A DNA stretch of 64,000 nt from Candidatus Eisenbergiella merdavium (GTDB lineage: Bacteria > Bacillota > Clostridia > Lachnospirales > Lachnospiraceae): NCBI GenBank assembly GCA_019119595.1, contig DWWS01000050.1, positions 62,001 through 126,000 on the forward strand, written 5' to 3'. The notes under the pieces are model-generated. The model had not been told where the DNA came from. It saw nothing but the letters and a program-made list of their open reading frames with translations, and did not search any database. Each line of letters begins with the position of its first letter. The first letter of the stretch is position 1. This document shows, one piece after another, positions 18,366-27,892 of this stretch. The translations under genes and the position numbers were made by a program.

Positions 18366-18803
18366 TTACTCAGCCGCGGCCGCAAGCTCCCTTCCAAGAG
18401 CCCTACATGCCTCCTCCGCTTCCGCGTCGGGCGCGCCGTTGGCAATGACGCCCTCGCCGCCAAGCACCGAAGCGCCGTCGTTGGAAATACGCTCCTCCCA
18501 TTCGCGCATCCATTCTCCGCCGCCCCAGCCGTAGGAGCCGAACAGAGCGACCTTTTTACCGGAAATCATGCCGTCCAGCTCGCACATGAAGGGCTCCATA
18601 ACGCTCTCCTCGAGCTGCTCCGCTCCCATGGAAGGACACCCCAGCGCGAAGGCCTTCTCTCCCTTCAGGGCGTCCGCACCAGCCAGATCAACGCTGAGCA
18701 CGGCAGCCTCCTTCCCCGCCTCACGGATTCCATCCGCCACATATTCCGCCATCTGAGCCGTATTTCCCGTTCCGCTCCAGTAAACAACCGATATCTGTCC
18801 CAT
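18366..18803 (-). CDS. Flavodoxin
   Basis: 145 residues. The N-terminal phosphate-binding loop W-S-G-T-G-N-T-A follows the first beta strand (ISVVY), and the aromatic FMN-stacking segment GSYGWGGGEWM is present near 88. It is a short-chain flavodoxin, an FMN electron carrier that replaces ferredoxin under iron limitation. The DUF3793 gene lies 42 bp upstream, a frequent pairing in Clostridia. A GC-rich hairpin (18819-18836) sits between the two genes. Regulation probably comes from the palindrome upstream of DUF3793. Confidence 0.93.
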   Translation of the reverse strand: MGQISVVYWSGTGNTAQMAEYVADGIREAGKEAAVLSVDLAGADALKGEKAFALGCPSMGAEQLEESVMEPFMCELDGMISGKKVALFGSYGWGGGEWMREWEERISNDGASVLGGEGVIANGAPDAEAEEACRALGRELAAAAE

Positions 18804-18845
18804 TTCTTCCTCTCTTTCCGCCGCCGAACGGCGGCACTTTAATTT

Positions 18846-19469
18846 TCAGGAGGCGCACCGGCCGCAAAGCTGGTACAGCTCCTTTCCTTCAAGAACCTCC
18901 CTCACAGTCCGCTCTCTCGCCTCGTCAAAGGCCGCGAAGGTCTTTTTCGCCCGCTGTACATCGTGGTATACCTTCCAGTAGCCCACCAGAAGGCAGTCCC
19001 TTCCGCCGAGCCGTATGTAGTCCTCCACATCCGCCGTGGGATATCCAAGAAGGACGCCCACCTCATGGGGAAAATCGGCCTCCCCATGAAAATACCGCTC
19101 CATTCTCCGGGAAAGCTCTCCCAGGATCCGGCAGGCAAGAAACGCCTCGCTTCCGTCTTTTTCAAAATATCCCCGTTCCGTCAGGAACCGTTCCACCTCC
19201 GGCCATCTCAGATACCGCTGAAACCCCTCCCTGCGGTACAGAAAGACCATATCTCTTCCATCCTCATGGAACAGGAAATACCAGTTCAGCCCGGCGTCCG
19301 CCGCCAGTCCGGCAAGCTCCAGCGCCTGACCTCTGGGAAGCGTCACAAGGGCGCTTTCCTTCAAGCCCTTTAAAAAGGGAGCACAGTGGATTGCCAGCGT
19401 CATATGCAGGCTTCTCCTTCCGGCTCCGGCGCCGGCGTGCAGATAACGGGTGATTTCTTCGATCGGCAT
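18846..19469 (-). CDS. DUF3793 family protein
   Basis: 207 residues from the ATG at 19469, which has GGAGG eight bases upstream; an in-frame ATG at 19505 lacks a good site and lies 15 bp from the palindrome. It shows the family's start (a helix, then APFLKGLKESALVTLP), a middle FLFHEDGRDMVFLYR segment, and HEVGVLLGYPTADVEDYI near 140. A CGRC motif lies near the end. The function is unknown; the family is usually next to flavodoxin or Feo genes in Clostridia, and an iron-limitation role is inferred from that. Confidence 0.87.
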   Translation of the reverse strand: MPIEEITRYLHAGAGAGRRSLHMTLAIHCAPFLKGLKESALVTLPRGQALELAGLAADAGLNWYFLFHEDGRDMVFLYRREGFQRYLRWPEVERFLTERGYFEKDGSEAFLACRILGELSRRMERYFHGEADFPHEVGVLLGYPTADVEDYIRLGGRDCLLVGYWKVYHDVQRAKKTFAAFDEARERTVREVLEGKELYQLCGRCAS

Positions 19470-19519
19470 AAGCGTTCCCTCCGGTCCGCGGATGCGTCTG
19501 CGCATCCGGTTCTTTTCTA

Positions 19520-19535
19520 GTTAGATATAACTAAC
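19520..19535. promoter_or_regulatory. Candidate operator GTTAG-N6-CTAAC
   Basis: A near-palindrome, GTTAG-ATATAA-CTAAC, lies about 50 bp upstream of the DUF3793 start, where its promoter is expected. The arms and spacing are the same as in the 8466-8481 site. Confidence 0.5.
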
Positions 19536-19560
19536 TTCAAGAAACAGATTACCACAATTT

Positions 19561-19582
19561 ATGCGGCCCATCAAGGCCGCAT
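19561..19582. other. Hairpin downstream of the signalling operon
   Basis: A perfect 8-bp stem ATGCGGCC / GGCCGCAT with a 6-base loop. It lies between the Hpt gene end and the DUF3793 promoter. No clear U-run follows on either strand, so it may be a terminator of the minus-strand operon or just a stable RNA end. Confidence 0.4.
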
Positions 19583-19715
19583 ACTGATAATCTTTAGCAG
19601 GAAGGACTGCTGCGCCGTCGTTCTCCCGCATAAGCGCCATGCCGCGCCACAGGCAGCCGTACCGCCATTCCTCACCGGTAAAGCCGCGCCGGCACGGCCG
19701 CGCAGCCGTATCTCT

Positions 19716-20066
19716 TTACCCGAAGCACTCCCGTATCGCCGCAACCGCTTCCTCATAGTCCGTGCCGATCTGCGGCATCATGCCAACGGCGCCTTCCCAG
19801 TCTCCGCTCCGCATCCGGTTCACCTGTTCGGTAAAAAGGCCGTACAGCCTGTCCATGGAAAGGTTCCCGCACATGCCCTTCAGGGTATGGGAGGCTGTAA
19901 GCGCCCCTTCTTTATCCTGCGTCTCTATGGCCGCAGTAAGCGCGGAAAAGGTACCATCCTCCAAAAATTTCCTAAACAGGCGTCCCATCAGGGCCTCGCT
20001 CCCCATCAGGCGCGCAAGAGCGCCGTCCGCGTCAATTCCCGCAGCATTCAGGATTTCCTTATTCAT
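19716..20066 (-). CDS. Hpt (histidine phosphotransfer) domain protein
   Basis: 116 residues, a single Hpt domain. The phospho-accepting His is in A-S-H-T-L-K-G near residue 60, with the usual following GMCGNL. The ATG at 20066 has AGGAG seven bases upstream and is chosen over one at 20090, which would overlap the previous gene. As the last gene of the operon behind a hybrid kinase and a REC-HD-GYP protein, it most likely passes phosphate between their receiver domains. Confidence 0.85.
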   Translation of the reverse strand: MNKEILNAAGIDADGALARLMGSEALMGRLFRKFLEDGTFSALTAAIETQDKEGALTASHTLKGMCGNLSMDRLYGLFTEQVNRMRSGDWEGAVGMMPQIGTDYEEAVAAIRECFG

Positions 20067-20079
20067 TCCCGCTCTCCTC

Positions 20080-21159
20080 TCACTTTTCATACATTTTTCT
20101 GATTTCCGGCTCCGCCTCCATAAAGCAGGACAGAAGACGGGGATTGAAAACGCCGCATTCTCCGTTTTGGATCATTTCAAGCGCCTTCTCTGCGCTGAAG
20201 GCATTTTTATAAACCCGTTTGCTCGTCAGCGCGTCGTACACGTCCGCCAGGGAAACCACCTGAGCCCACACCGAGATCTCGTCTCCCCTCAGCCCGTCCG
20301 GATATCCCCTGCCGTCCCACCGCTCATGGTGGTGCCGGGCGATATCACAGGCGTACTCATAGGCGCCGCTTTCCCGGAGCTGGGGGATCGTTTCCAGAAG
20401 CTTCTCTCCCTGAACGGTATGGGTCTTCATCACCTGAAATTCCTCCGGTGTCAGCCTTCCCGGCTTATTCAGGATCGCGTCCGGAATGGCGATCTTGCCA
20501 ACGTCATGCATGATGGCGGCAAGGGCGATATTGTCCACATCCTCCTGGGAAAACCCCTTTCCCATTTCGGTACACAGCAGTATGTATCTGGTGATGTCGT
20601 GGATGCGCCTGACATGCTCTCCGGATTCTCCGTTCCGAAATTCGATGGCGGCCGCGAGTGCCTCGATCATTCCCTGGTTCAGCTCCACGATCTGACGCGC
20701 CTTTTCCAGAAGCTCCGACTGCTGCAGCTCCACCACATTGCTTAAGCGTTCCCTCGCACGGAAAAGCTCCACCACAGACTGTACCCGGCGCAGCACCACG
20801 TAAGGGACCACCGGCTTGCCGATCACATCCATCACGCCGAGCTGATAGCCTTCCCGCATCACGCTGTCGCTTGCCTCCGCGGTGATGAGGAAGACCGGGA
20901 TCCGTTCCGTCAGCCCTCTTTCGTTGAGACGGCGCAGCACCTCGATCCCGTCCATCTCCGGCATCACCACATCCAGAAGCACCGCGCAGAGCCTGTCCGG
21001 ATCCAGCAGGATCTTTTCCAGCCCTTCCTTTCCATTCTCAGCATCCTCGATCCGGTAATAAGGAGAAAAAAGATTTTCCAGGATGCTCCTGTTTATGAAA
21101 TCATCGTCCACGATCAGCATGGTCTGGGGAATCCTGCAGCTCTCCCTTCTGTTCTCCAT
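20080..21159 (-). CDS. Response regulator with HD-GYP c-di-GMP phosphodiesterase domain
   Basis: 359 residues. The REC domain (about 10-130) keeps the acidic pocket (VDDD) and the phosphorylated Asp in LLDVVMPEMDG, with Thr and Lys in the usual places (LITA, GKP). A short linker leads to an HD-GYP domain (about 160-350) with MHDVGKIAIPD and HHERWDGRGYPDGL; all metal-binding motifs look intact. It should degrade c-di-GMP when phosphorylated. It lies 63 bp after the hybrid kinase and 13 bp before the Hpt gene. Confidence 0.93.
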   Translation of the reverse strand: MENRRESCRIPQTMLIVDDDFINRSILENLFSPYYRIEDAENGKEGLEKILLDPDRLCAVLLDVVMPEMDGIEVLRRLNERGLTERIPVFLITAEASDSVMREGYQLGVMDVIGKPVVPYVVLRRVQSVVELFRARERLSNVVELQQSELLEKARQIVELNQGMIEALAAAIEFRNGESGEHVRRIHDITRYILLCTEMGKGFSQEDVDNIALAAIMHDVGKIAIPDAILNKPGRLTPEEFQVMKTHTVQGEKLLETIPQLRESGAYEYACDIARHHHERWDGRGYPDGLRGDEISVWAQVVSLADVYDALTSKRVYKNAFSAEKALEMIQNGECGVFNPRLLSCFMEAEPEIRKMYEK

Positions 21160-21222
21160 CCGTTATCTCCTTTCAGGGTCACTCTTTCAGATCACTTTTG
21201 CAGTCTCTTATTCCGTCCGCTT

Positions 21223-23754
21223 TCAGGATCTCTTTTCCGATATCAGCTCCTCCAGCGTCCGGCAGAGAATGTTAAAATCAATAGGCTTGGAAATATGCGC
21301 ATCCATGCCCGCCTTTGAGGTCTCCGCAATGTCCTCGGCAAAGGCATTCGCTGTAACCGCAAGGATTGGAAGACCGGAATCCGGCCTGTGAAGGGAACGG
21401 ATCCGTTTGGCGGCCTCACAGCCATCCATCTTCGGCATCTGCATATCCATCAGAATGGCATCAATGGAAAAGGGCACCGACGCCTGGAAGGCTTCCACCG
21501 CCTCAAGGCCGTTTTCTGCCTGTACCACCTCCACGCCGTGCATGGTCAGGATCTCAGTAGCGATCTCCATATTGATCAGATTATCCTCCGCAAGGAGCAC
21601 TCTCCTCCCCTTCAGAGAAAAGCCATCTTCTTCCTGCCCATCTGCCGCCGCTTCATGCGGTCCGCTCTGTTCCGCGCCGCTTTTATCCTCTCTCTCCTCT
21701 TCCTCTGCCACTGCAAAGGGCACGGTCACGGTGAAAACGGTTCCTTCTCCCAGACGGCTTTCCACGTTGATCTGGCCGCTCATCTGCTTGACCAGATTCT
21801 GCACGATCGGCATTCCAAGTCCGGTGCCGCTGATCTGCCGCGCGGTAAACCGGGTCTCCCTGGCATAGGGCTCAAACAGATGCGGCAGAAATTCCTGCGA
21901 CATACCGATGCCGGTATCCTTCACGATAAACTGGAATTTCGCGCTCCCCATGCTCTCAAACTGCTTTACCTGCAGCGAGATCTCATCACCCTTTCCCGTA
22001 AATTTGAAGGCGTTGGAAAGCAGGTTATTCAAAATCTGGCTGATGCGGAAGCTGTCTCCCAGGATACGCTCATTCCGGATATCAAAGACGGACGAAAACC
22101 GTTTTTCCTCCCGTTCGGCCTGCAGGTGGAAGGACGCCGTTATCTCCTCCAGGCTTTTTCTCAGATTAAATTCCTGATAGTCCAGCGCGATCTTTCCCTG
22201 CTCCATTCGGGACACATCCAGGATATCGTTCACCAGATCCAAAAGCTGCCTGCTGGAGATGCGGATCTTTTCCAGATAATCCGCCACCCTTTCCTGCTCC
22301 CCGATGTTGGTCAGAGCAAGCTCGGAAAGACTGGTGATGGCGTTTAAGGGCGTGCGCATATCATGGGACATATTGCTGAAAAACGCCTGCTTGGTCTTCT
22401 CACTGTTTCTCGCGTTTTCCAGCGCGTCCTCCAGAAGCCTGCGCTCTTCAAACTGCTGCTGTTTTTCCTGATCCACCTCACGGAAGCACAATACCGCCTC
22501 CTCCGGAAGCAGCGACTCGTCGAAAAGCACACGGATATTCACCCAGTGGTAGGCATCGTCGAACAGCCTTCTGAAATCCCCGCCAAAATCCTTCACCCGG
22601 TTTTTCACCAGCTTCTGAATGCTTTCCAGGGAGAAGCACTCCATAAACTCCTGATAGGCATCCTTTTCGATGACCTCTCCCATCACCCGGCAAAGCTGAT
22701 CATAGCTTCCCGTCTGAGGGATCCTGCTGCGCACATAGTCTGAGCCCTTGATCATTTCATAGGTTTCCTCCGCGCAGTTCACCCGGTACAGCGCATAATA
22801 GGAATTGCCAAGCACACGTACCGTTTCGTTGGTCCGCTCGATCTGCCCGTTCAGCCGGATATCCCGCCAGGCGATGAACACGACCGCAAGCAGCCCTGCA
22901 AGAAGGATGAAAACAAAAGCAAGGCTGAAGCGCTCCAGATTACCCAGCAGCGTTTCGTAGGGAATGGTGAGGATGACCTGCCAGCCGTTCGACATCTGAT
23001 GATAATAGGCCGTCCGCTTCGCCTGATCCGGGGAGCGCACAAAGACGTCATACTCATCCAGCTCACCCCTCTGCCCTTTTTCTGCAAGTCCGCTGACATA
23101 TTCCTGAATTACCTCCTGGGAAAAATCATTCAGGTTCGTTTCATACCAGACCAGCGTCCCGTTCTTGTCGCACAGATACAGGGAAGCATTTTCCGGCAAA
23201 GTGAGTACATCCGATTCCAGCTGAAAATTTTCCGGAAAAATGTCAAAGGCTATTACGATGCCCGTAGACGGGGATTCCTGGGCGATGGTGAGCACCGACC
23301 TGTCGTAGATGACATCCGTATATACATCGGTAAAAATGATCTCTCCGTCCGCCTCCGTTGCCCTCCGGTACCAGTCCGTCTGCTCATAATCGTAATCGTC
23401 GTCGCCCTCCCATGGATTTGCCGCAACGATCTTTCCATCCACAATGGCATAGGGATCAATGACGTTCTCTCCCACCACCGCCTGCAGCCTTTTAAAATAC
23501 TCCTGCAGCCATTGGATCTGAACTTCCGTGTTTTGAATCTCCCCTTCTATCTGCTGATCCAGGTTGAGCGTGCCAAAGGAAAGCAGCGTTGCAAATACGA
23601 CCAGATTGCTGCTTTCCTCTGCGGCGTACCCCCTTGCGAGGGAGCTTCCAAGCTCCTGGGCATTCATCAGCAGGGATCTGCGCAGGATCGCGTAGCTGTT
23701 CAGCCCCAGTGCAAAAAGGAAAAGAAATATCACAATATAAAGACGGCTTTTCAT
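21223..23754 (-). CDS. Hybrid sensor histidine kinase (dCache-HisKA-HATPase-REC)
   Basis: About 843 residues from the ATG at 23754 (GGAG seven bases upstream); starts at 23811 or 23856 would overlap the previous gene and add a basic stub. TM1 at the N-terminus, an extracellular Cache-type sensor to about 270, TM2 near 275-297, a PAS-like linker, HisKA with the phospho-His in FFSNMSHDMRTPLN (about 463), an HATPase with the N and G boxes (NNLLSNAFKFT, DTGIGM, GTGLGM), and a receiver with Asp in LMDMQMPKMDG (about 769). It senses an external small ligand and should phosphorylate its receiver, then via Hpt the HD-GYP regulator. Confidence 0.92.
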   Translation of the reverse strand: MKSRLYIVIFLFLFALGLNSYAILRRSLLMNAQELGSSLARGYAAEESSNLVVFATLLSFGTLNLDQQIEGEIQNTEVQIQWLQEYFKRLQAVVGENVIDPYAIVDGKIVAANPWEGDDDYDYEQTDWYRRATEADGEIIFTDVYTDVIYDRSVLTIAQESPSTGIVIAFDIFPENFQLESDVLTLPENASLYLCDKNGTLVWYETNLNDFSQEVIQEYVSGLAEKGQRGELDEYDVFVRSPDQAKRTAYYHQMSNGWQVILTIPYETLLGNLERFSLAFVFILLAGLLAVVFIAWRDIRLNGQIERTNETVRVLGNSYYALYRVNCAEETYEMIKGSDYVRSRIPQTGSYDQLCRVMGEVIEKDAYQEFMECFSLESIQKLVKNRVKDFGGDFRRLFDDAYHWVNIRVLFDESLLPEEAVLCFREVDQEKQQQFEERRLLEDALENARNSEKTKQAFFSNMSHDMRTPLNAITSLSELALTNIGEQERVADYLEKIRISSRQLLDLVNDILDVSRMEQGKIALDYQEFNLRKSLEEITASFHLQAEREEKRFSSVFDIRNERILGDSFRISQILNNLLSNAFKFTGKGDEISLQVKQFESMGSAKFQFIVKDTGIGMSQEFLPHLFEPYARETRFTARQISGTGLGMPIVQNLVKQMSGQINVESRLGEGTVFTVTVPFAVAEEEEREDKSGAEQSGPHEAAADGQEEDGFSLKGRRVLLAEDNLINMEIATEILTMHGVEVVQAENGLEAVEAFQASVPFSIDAILMDMQMPKMDGCEAAKRIRSLHRPDSGLPILAVTANAFAEDIAETSKAGMDAHISKPIDFNILCRTLEELISEKRS

Positions 23755-23791
23755 AAACGTTCTCCGAAGCCTTCCCCTGCTGCTTTTTCTT

Positions 23792-26110
23792 TTATCTCTC
23801 TTTTGTGTCATTCTCATCCTTGCATTCCGCTCCCATTCCCATAAATCTGCGGTCAAATTCCTCCGCGTTCACAGGCCGGCTGTAAAAATACCCCTGCCCC
23901 ATATCGCATCCAAGCTCGCGGATCAGGCGCTCGTCCTCCTGTGTTTCCACACCCTCCGCGACCGTCGTGATCTTAAGCCTTCTCGTCAGTCCGATCACCA
24001 TTTCCATGACGGCTCTCTGCCGGAGATTATTTCCCTCCGCCACCTCCATCAAAAACGCCCGGTCCAGCTTCAGCTCATCAATCTTCAAAGCGCCCATCAC
24101 GTTCAGGGAGGAATAGCCGCTTCCGAAATCGTCCATGGAGATGCGGAAGCCCTCCTCCTGCAGCAGGACGATCTTTTCATTCATTTCATCCACATTTCCG
24201 ATGGCAAGGCCCTCCAGGATCTCCAGCGTGATCAGCCCCGCCGGGATCTTATACCGCTCCACCAGCTCCTTCAGCTTCTGAGGGTAGTCCGCCTCATAGA
24301 ACAGCAGCCTGGTCTGGTTGACAGAAATGGGCGCGGGTGCTATTCCCGCTTCCATCCACCGGCGGATATGGCGGCAGGCACACTCCACCATATAAAGATC
24401 CAGCCGGGTGCAGAAGCTGTTTTCCTCAAACAGGGGGATAAAATCGTTCGGATACAGCGTCCGTCCATCCTCCGTCACCCATCTCACCAGAGCCTCCGCT
24501 CCTGCCAGCTTTCCGTCCATCAGGCTTATCTTCGGCTGCAGGTACAGCCGGAATTCCCCGTTTTTCAACGCCTGGTGCATGTGGCTTTCGATATAGTTCT
24601 CCAGCCGTTCCCGTTCATGGAGCAGGCTGTCATAGAACCAGACACTGTCCTGGTGAGTTTCCCCGGCTTTGTCAAGGGCGAACATCACCTGTGTCATCAT
24701 GCGGGATGAAAGCTCCGCGTTTCTTTCCTGTTCCCGTGTGTCCGTAACGCCGCAGTAAAACATCATATGATAGCTGCTGTTTTTCAGGGACGGCGCTTCC
24801 TTGATCACTCTCATGAGCTTGTGGAGCCTCTTTTCTGTCTGCTCACGGTCCGTACCGAGCAGAAAAAGGTAAAAGTAATCTCCCGTATCCCTGCCGTAAA
24901 ATTCTTCCTCCCCAAGCTCCTCCTGGATCAGCTTCCCGACATAACGAAGCAGCCGGTCACCCTGCTGTCTCCCAAAGATTTCGTTAATAAATTTAAACTG
25001 ATAAATGTTCAAGACAGCCAGGCTGAATTCCCGGCCCTGGCCGCATACCTTCTCAAGCCGCCTGACAAAGCCGGACAGATTGCAGCTTCCGGTCAGCGGA
25101 TCCACGTAAGCCGCCTGCAGAAGCTGTCTGTTGCTGTTTTTGAGCATACGATATCCTGACTGGATCATGAAAAGGCAGAACGCCAGGATCACCAGAAACG
25201 CCGCCTGAGCTCCCGCAATGGTCCAGTAAACAGAGCCCACCACAACCTTGCTGGGCGTCACGCAGAACAGATACCAGCCGTTCATGCCCACCGGCTCCAG
25301 CAGGACTTTATAGCCCGCGCTTTTGATCCGCAGCGTGAATATGCTGCTTCCGCCTTTTTCCATCACTTCCCGCATGCCTTTCTTCATCCTGTCCGTCAGA
25401 TATTGATTATCGAAGACCGATTCCGTTTCCTGCGGCCGTGTATCTTCATGAGAATGCAGACGGTACCTGCCGTCCTGTCCGATCAGATGAACATAGCTGT
25501 AGCCGTCCGTGAAGAACTGTACGTTAAAAAGCTCCTCCATCCGCGCTGCCGGATCGGCTACAGCAAGCACGCCGCGCACCTCGTCTCCGATCGTCACCGG
25601 CACACAGACCACGAAAATCTCCTTCCCCATATTCTCACTGTCGTAAATATCCGATACCGCCGTATTTCCTTCCCGGGCGCGCTTCATCGCCTCCTGCATG
25701 GGTGCGGGCATCGTGTCCGGATCCGCCCCGGTCTGCACTCCCTTTCCCCGGTTCAGCACAATTCCCATGCCTTCTCCGAAATATGCCATGCCGGGAAAGC
25801 CGTTTTTCTCCATAACCATCGACAGCCTGTTGGCCAGTCTGCTCTCGTCGGAGAGGTCGCTCTCCTCACAGAAGCTCTCTAACGTCTGCAGCATCTGAAT
25901 ATCACTTTCCACAAGCCTGAGCAGATTGCTCCTGTACTCAGCCACAGACATCCTGATCCGGGACTCCGTCGTACTTTCCAGGATATCCTGAAGCAGAAAA
26001 TAGATCAGACAGCCGCCGGCCAGCAGGATCAGACTGATCACCACCGCGGCCGCCGTCAGCTTTCCGGCTTTTCTCTCCATGGCTGTTTCTTCCGTTTTCG
26101 TTCTTTTCAT
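23792..26110 (-). CDS. Cache-degenerate GGDEF-EAL c-di-GMP phosphodiesterase
   Basis: 772 residues. TM1 at about 18-40, an extracellular Cache sensor to about 290, TM2 near 297-318, a GGDEF-like domain (about 330-490) whose signature reads RDTGDYF and so lacks cyclase residues, and an EAL domain (about 505-760) with intact motifs: GAEALVRW, ISVNQT, LEILEG, MDDFGSGYSSL, LKLDRA, AEGVET. Expected to be a ligand-controlled phosphodiesterase. It starts four bases after the diguanylate cyclase gene and is followed by the hybrid kinase, so opposing c-di-GMP enzymes are made together. Confidence 0.92.
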   Translation of the reverse strand: MKRTKTEETAMERKAGKLTAAAVVISLILLAGGCLIYFLLQDILESTTESRIRMSVAEYRSNLLRLVESDIQMLQTLESFCEESDLSDESRLANRLSMVMEKNGFPGMAYFGEGMGIVLNRGKGVQTGADPDTMPAPMQEAMKRAREGNTAVSDIYDSENMGKEIFVVCVPVTIGDEVRGVLAVADPAARMEELFNVQFFTDGYSYVHLIGQDGRYRLHSHEDTRPQETESVFDNQYLTDRMKKGMREVMEKGGSSIFTLRIKSAGYKVLLEPVGMNGWYLFCVTPSKVVVGSVYWTIAGAQAAFLVILAFCLFMIQSGYRMLKNSNRQLLQAAYVDPLTGSCNLSGFVRRLEKVCGQGREFSLAVLNIYQFKFINEIFGRQQGDRLLRYVGKLIQEELGEEEFYGRDTGDYFYLFLLGTDREQTEKRLHKLMRVIKEAPSLKNSSYHMMFYCGVTDTREQERNAELSSRMMTQVMFALDKAGETHQDSVWFYDSLLHERERLENYIESHMHQALKNGEFRLYLQPKISLMDGKLAGAEALVRWVTEDGRTLYPNDFIPLFEENSFCTRLDLYMVECACRHIRRWMEAGIAPAPISVNQTRLLFYEADYPQKLKELVERYKIPAGLITLEILEGLAIGNVDEMNEKIVLLQEEGFRISMDDFGSGYSSLNVMGALKIDELKLDRAFLMEVAEGNNLRQRAVMEMVIGLTRRLKITTVAEGVETQEDERLIRELGCDMGQGYFYSRPVNAEEFDRRFMGMGAECKDENDTKER

Positions 26111-26114
26111 TCCA

Positions 26115-27629
26115 TCATCCTATTATGTGCACACAGTCCTTTCCCGCGCGCTTCGCCATATACAGCGACTTATCCGTGTCGCCGTAGAGCTTCATCCAGC
26201 TCCCTTCCTTTGCGCCAAGCGCCGCGATCCCGATGCTGCACCTTGCTTTTACGTCAGTATCCTGCCACCTGATCTTTCTGACCCCCTCTACAAGATTCTG
26301 CGCATACTCCACAAATTCCTCTTTTCTGCGCGACGTCGCCAACAGAACGCCGAATTCGTCGCCCCCAAGCCTTCCCACTCTCGCTCCCTCCGGAGCAGCT
26401 CCCCGCATCAGGCCTGCCACCTGCTCAAGCACATAGTCCCCGCAGGGATGACCGAAGCTGTCGTTGATCTGTTTAAAATGATCCATATCCAGAATGAGCA
26501 TATACAGCCGCTCCGTTTCCCGCAGCTCTCCCAGCTTTCTCGTCCCGTAGCTTTCCAGCGCGGTCTTATTGAGAAGCCGGGTAAAGTTGTCCATCTCCAG
26601 CTCCTTTTCCAGCTCCAGGATGCGCTGCTTCTGATCCATGATATCAAAAAGCATTCCGATTCCAACCACCGGGGCTCCCTCATCATCCATCTGCAGGATG
26701 AGGTGCAGCTCAAACCAACGCTCCTCGCCGCCTGACACCGGAAGCAGAAGATCTCTTTTCTGATATGGTTCCCCGTTCCGCAGATTTTCCATACACTGCA
26801 GAATTTCCGTTTTATATTGCTGCTTCAGCGAACGCAGCTCCCGGATAAAACTCTCCGCGTTTGGGATCAGACCATCTTTGCCGAATACCTCCTCCCACTC
26901 TTTGGAAAAACGCACCTCGCCCCCGTTGATATTCCACTCAAAGGCGATGAAATGGCTTTTCTGCAGGATCAGGGCATACTGCTCCCTGCTGAGGCTGAAC
27001 TGCTTCCTGGACTCCGCGAGCTGCCTGCTGATATCCACGATCTCCTGCTTCTGTATCAGCTCCGTCCGGATATCATGAAAGCGGACAAAATAGATGACGA
27101 AGCAGATCCCGGCAGTCGTAAGGTAGTTGAACAGGACGCCGGAATCATTGCCCCCGACGATGAAAACATAAGGGATCAGGAGCGCATAATTCAGGATCAG
27201 ATTACAGATCGCATACCAGGGCTTCATCACGCCAATGGCGGAAAAGGCCACAAGCGTAGTGATCGCCATGATCTTTCCCATGGAAAGAGATCTGCTGATA
27301 TCGTACATATTAAACAGCGTCTGCCACAAAAGGAAAACACTTCCCGCAGCGAGCACCAGCCTGTATTTTGCGAATGTTCCAAGCTTCATCAGTCGGTCCA
27401 CGGCCAGATAACTGACCGCTGCCGCGAACAGGAACAGATAGAACGTAAAGTAGATCCGGTTGTTCAGCGTCGTAAGCCCAGACCTGGTAAGAAACAAAAC
27501 CCGTATCACATTAAAGATTTCTACGGCAATGGCAAAGAGGCTGACCGCGGTCATCACAAGACCATTTATTCTCACAGCCTCTTCCACAAAATCCTGTTCG
27601 AGCTTTGCCGGAATATACTGCTCTCTCAT
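26115..27629 (-). CDS. Membrane PAS-GGDEF diguanylate cyclase
   Basis: About 504 residues from the ATG at 27629, which has GGAGG eight bases upstream; the ATG at 27644 is itself part of that site. Six hydrophobic helices (about 20-195) form a membrane sensor, followed by a PAS domain (about 205-335) and a GGDEF domain (about 340-500) with an intact RLGGDEF signature, so it should make c-di-GMP from GTP. The usual inhibitory RxxD site before the signature reads E-G-A-R, so product inhibition is probably absent. First gene of the signalling operon. Confidence 0.92.
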   Translation of the reverse strand: MREQYIPAKLEQDFVEEAVRINGLVMTAVSLFAIAVEIFNVIRVLFLTRSGLTTLNNRIYFTFYLFLFAAAVSYLAVDRLMKLGTFAKYRLVLAAGSVFLLWQTLFNMYDISRSLSMGKIMAITTLVAFSAIGVMKPWYAICNLILNYALLIPYVFIVGGNDSGVLFNYLTTAGICFVIYFVRFHDIRTELIQKQEIVDISRQLAESRKQFSLSREQYALILQKSHFIAFEWNINGGEVRFSKEWEEVFGKDGLIPNAESFIRELRSLKQQYKTEILQCMENLRNGEPYQKRDLLLPVSGGEERWFELHLILQMDDEGAPVVGIGMLFDIMDQKQRILELEKELEMDNFTRLLNKTALESYGTRKLGELRETERLYMLILDMDHFKQINDSFGHPCGDYVLEQVAGLMRGAAPEGARVGRLGGDEFGVLLATSRRKEEFVEYAQNLVEGVRKIRWQDTDVKARCSIGIAALGAKEGSWMKLYGDTDKSLYMAKRAGKDCVHIIG

Positions 27630-27829
27630 CTGCTCTGCCTCCATACAGGCCGGGTGCGGGAGGTTCCGACCGTTCCTTTTGCAAACGGTTTTACCCCCCC
27701 CCTGGAGATTTCCTTTCTGTTTTCCTTATCCCGCATCGCAGTTTCCCTCTCACTTTGCTAAAAATGCCATACCAGAAAAATATGGCCCCATCTTCCATAT
27801 CCGGCCACATATCTCTGTCTGCTAATATG

Positions 27830-27858
27830 ATAATATCAAAAGATGGAAAAGCTTTCAA
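27830..27858 (-). promoter_or_regulatory. Promoter of the c-di-GMP signalling operon
   Basis: On the minus strand: -35 TTGAAA (27853-27858), 17-bp spacer, -10 TATTAT (27830-27835) preceded by TGA, giving an extended -10. Confidence 0.65.
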
Positions 27859-27892
27859 GATTTTTGATGGGACGCCAAACAGAAATACACAC

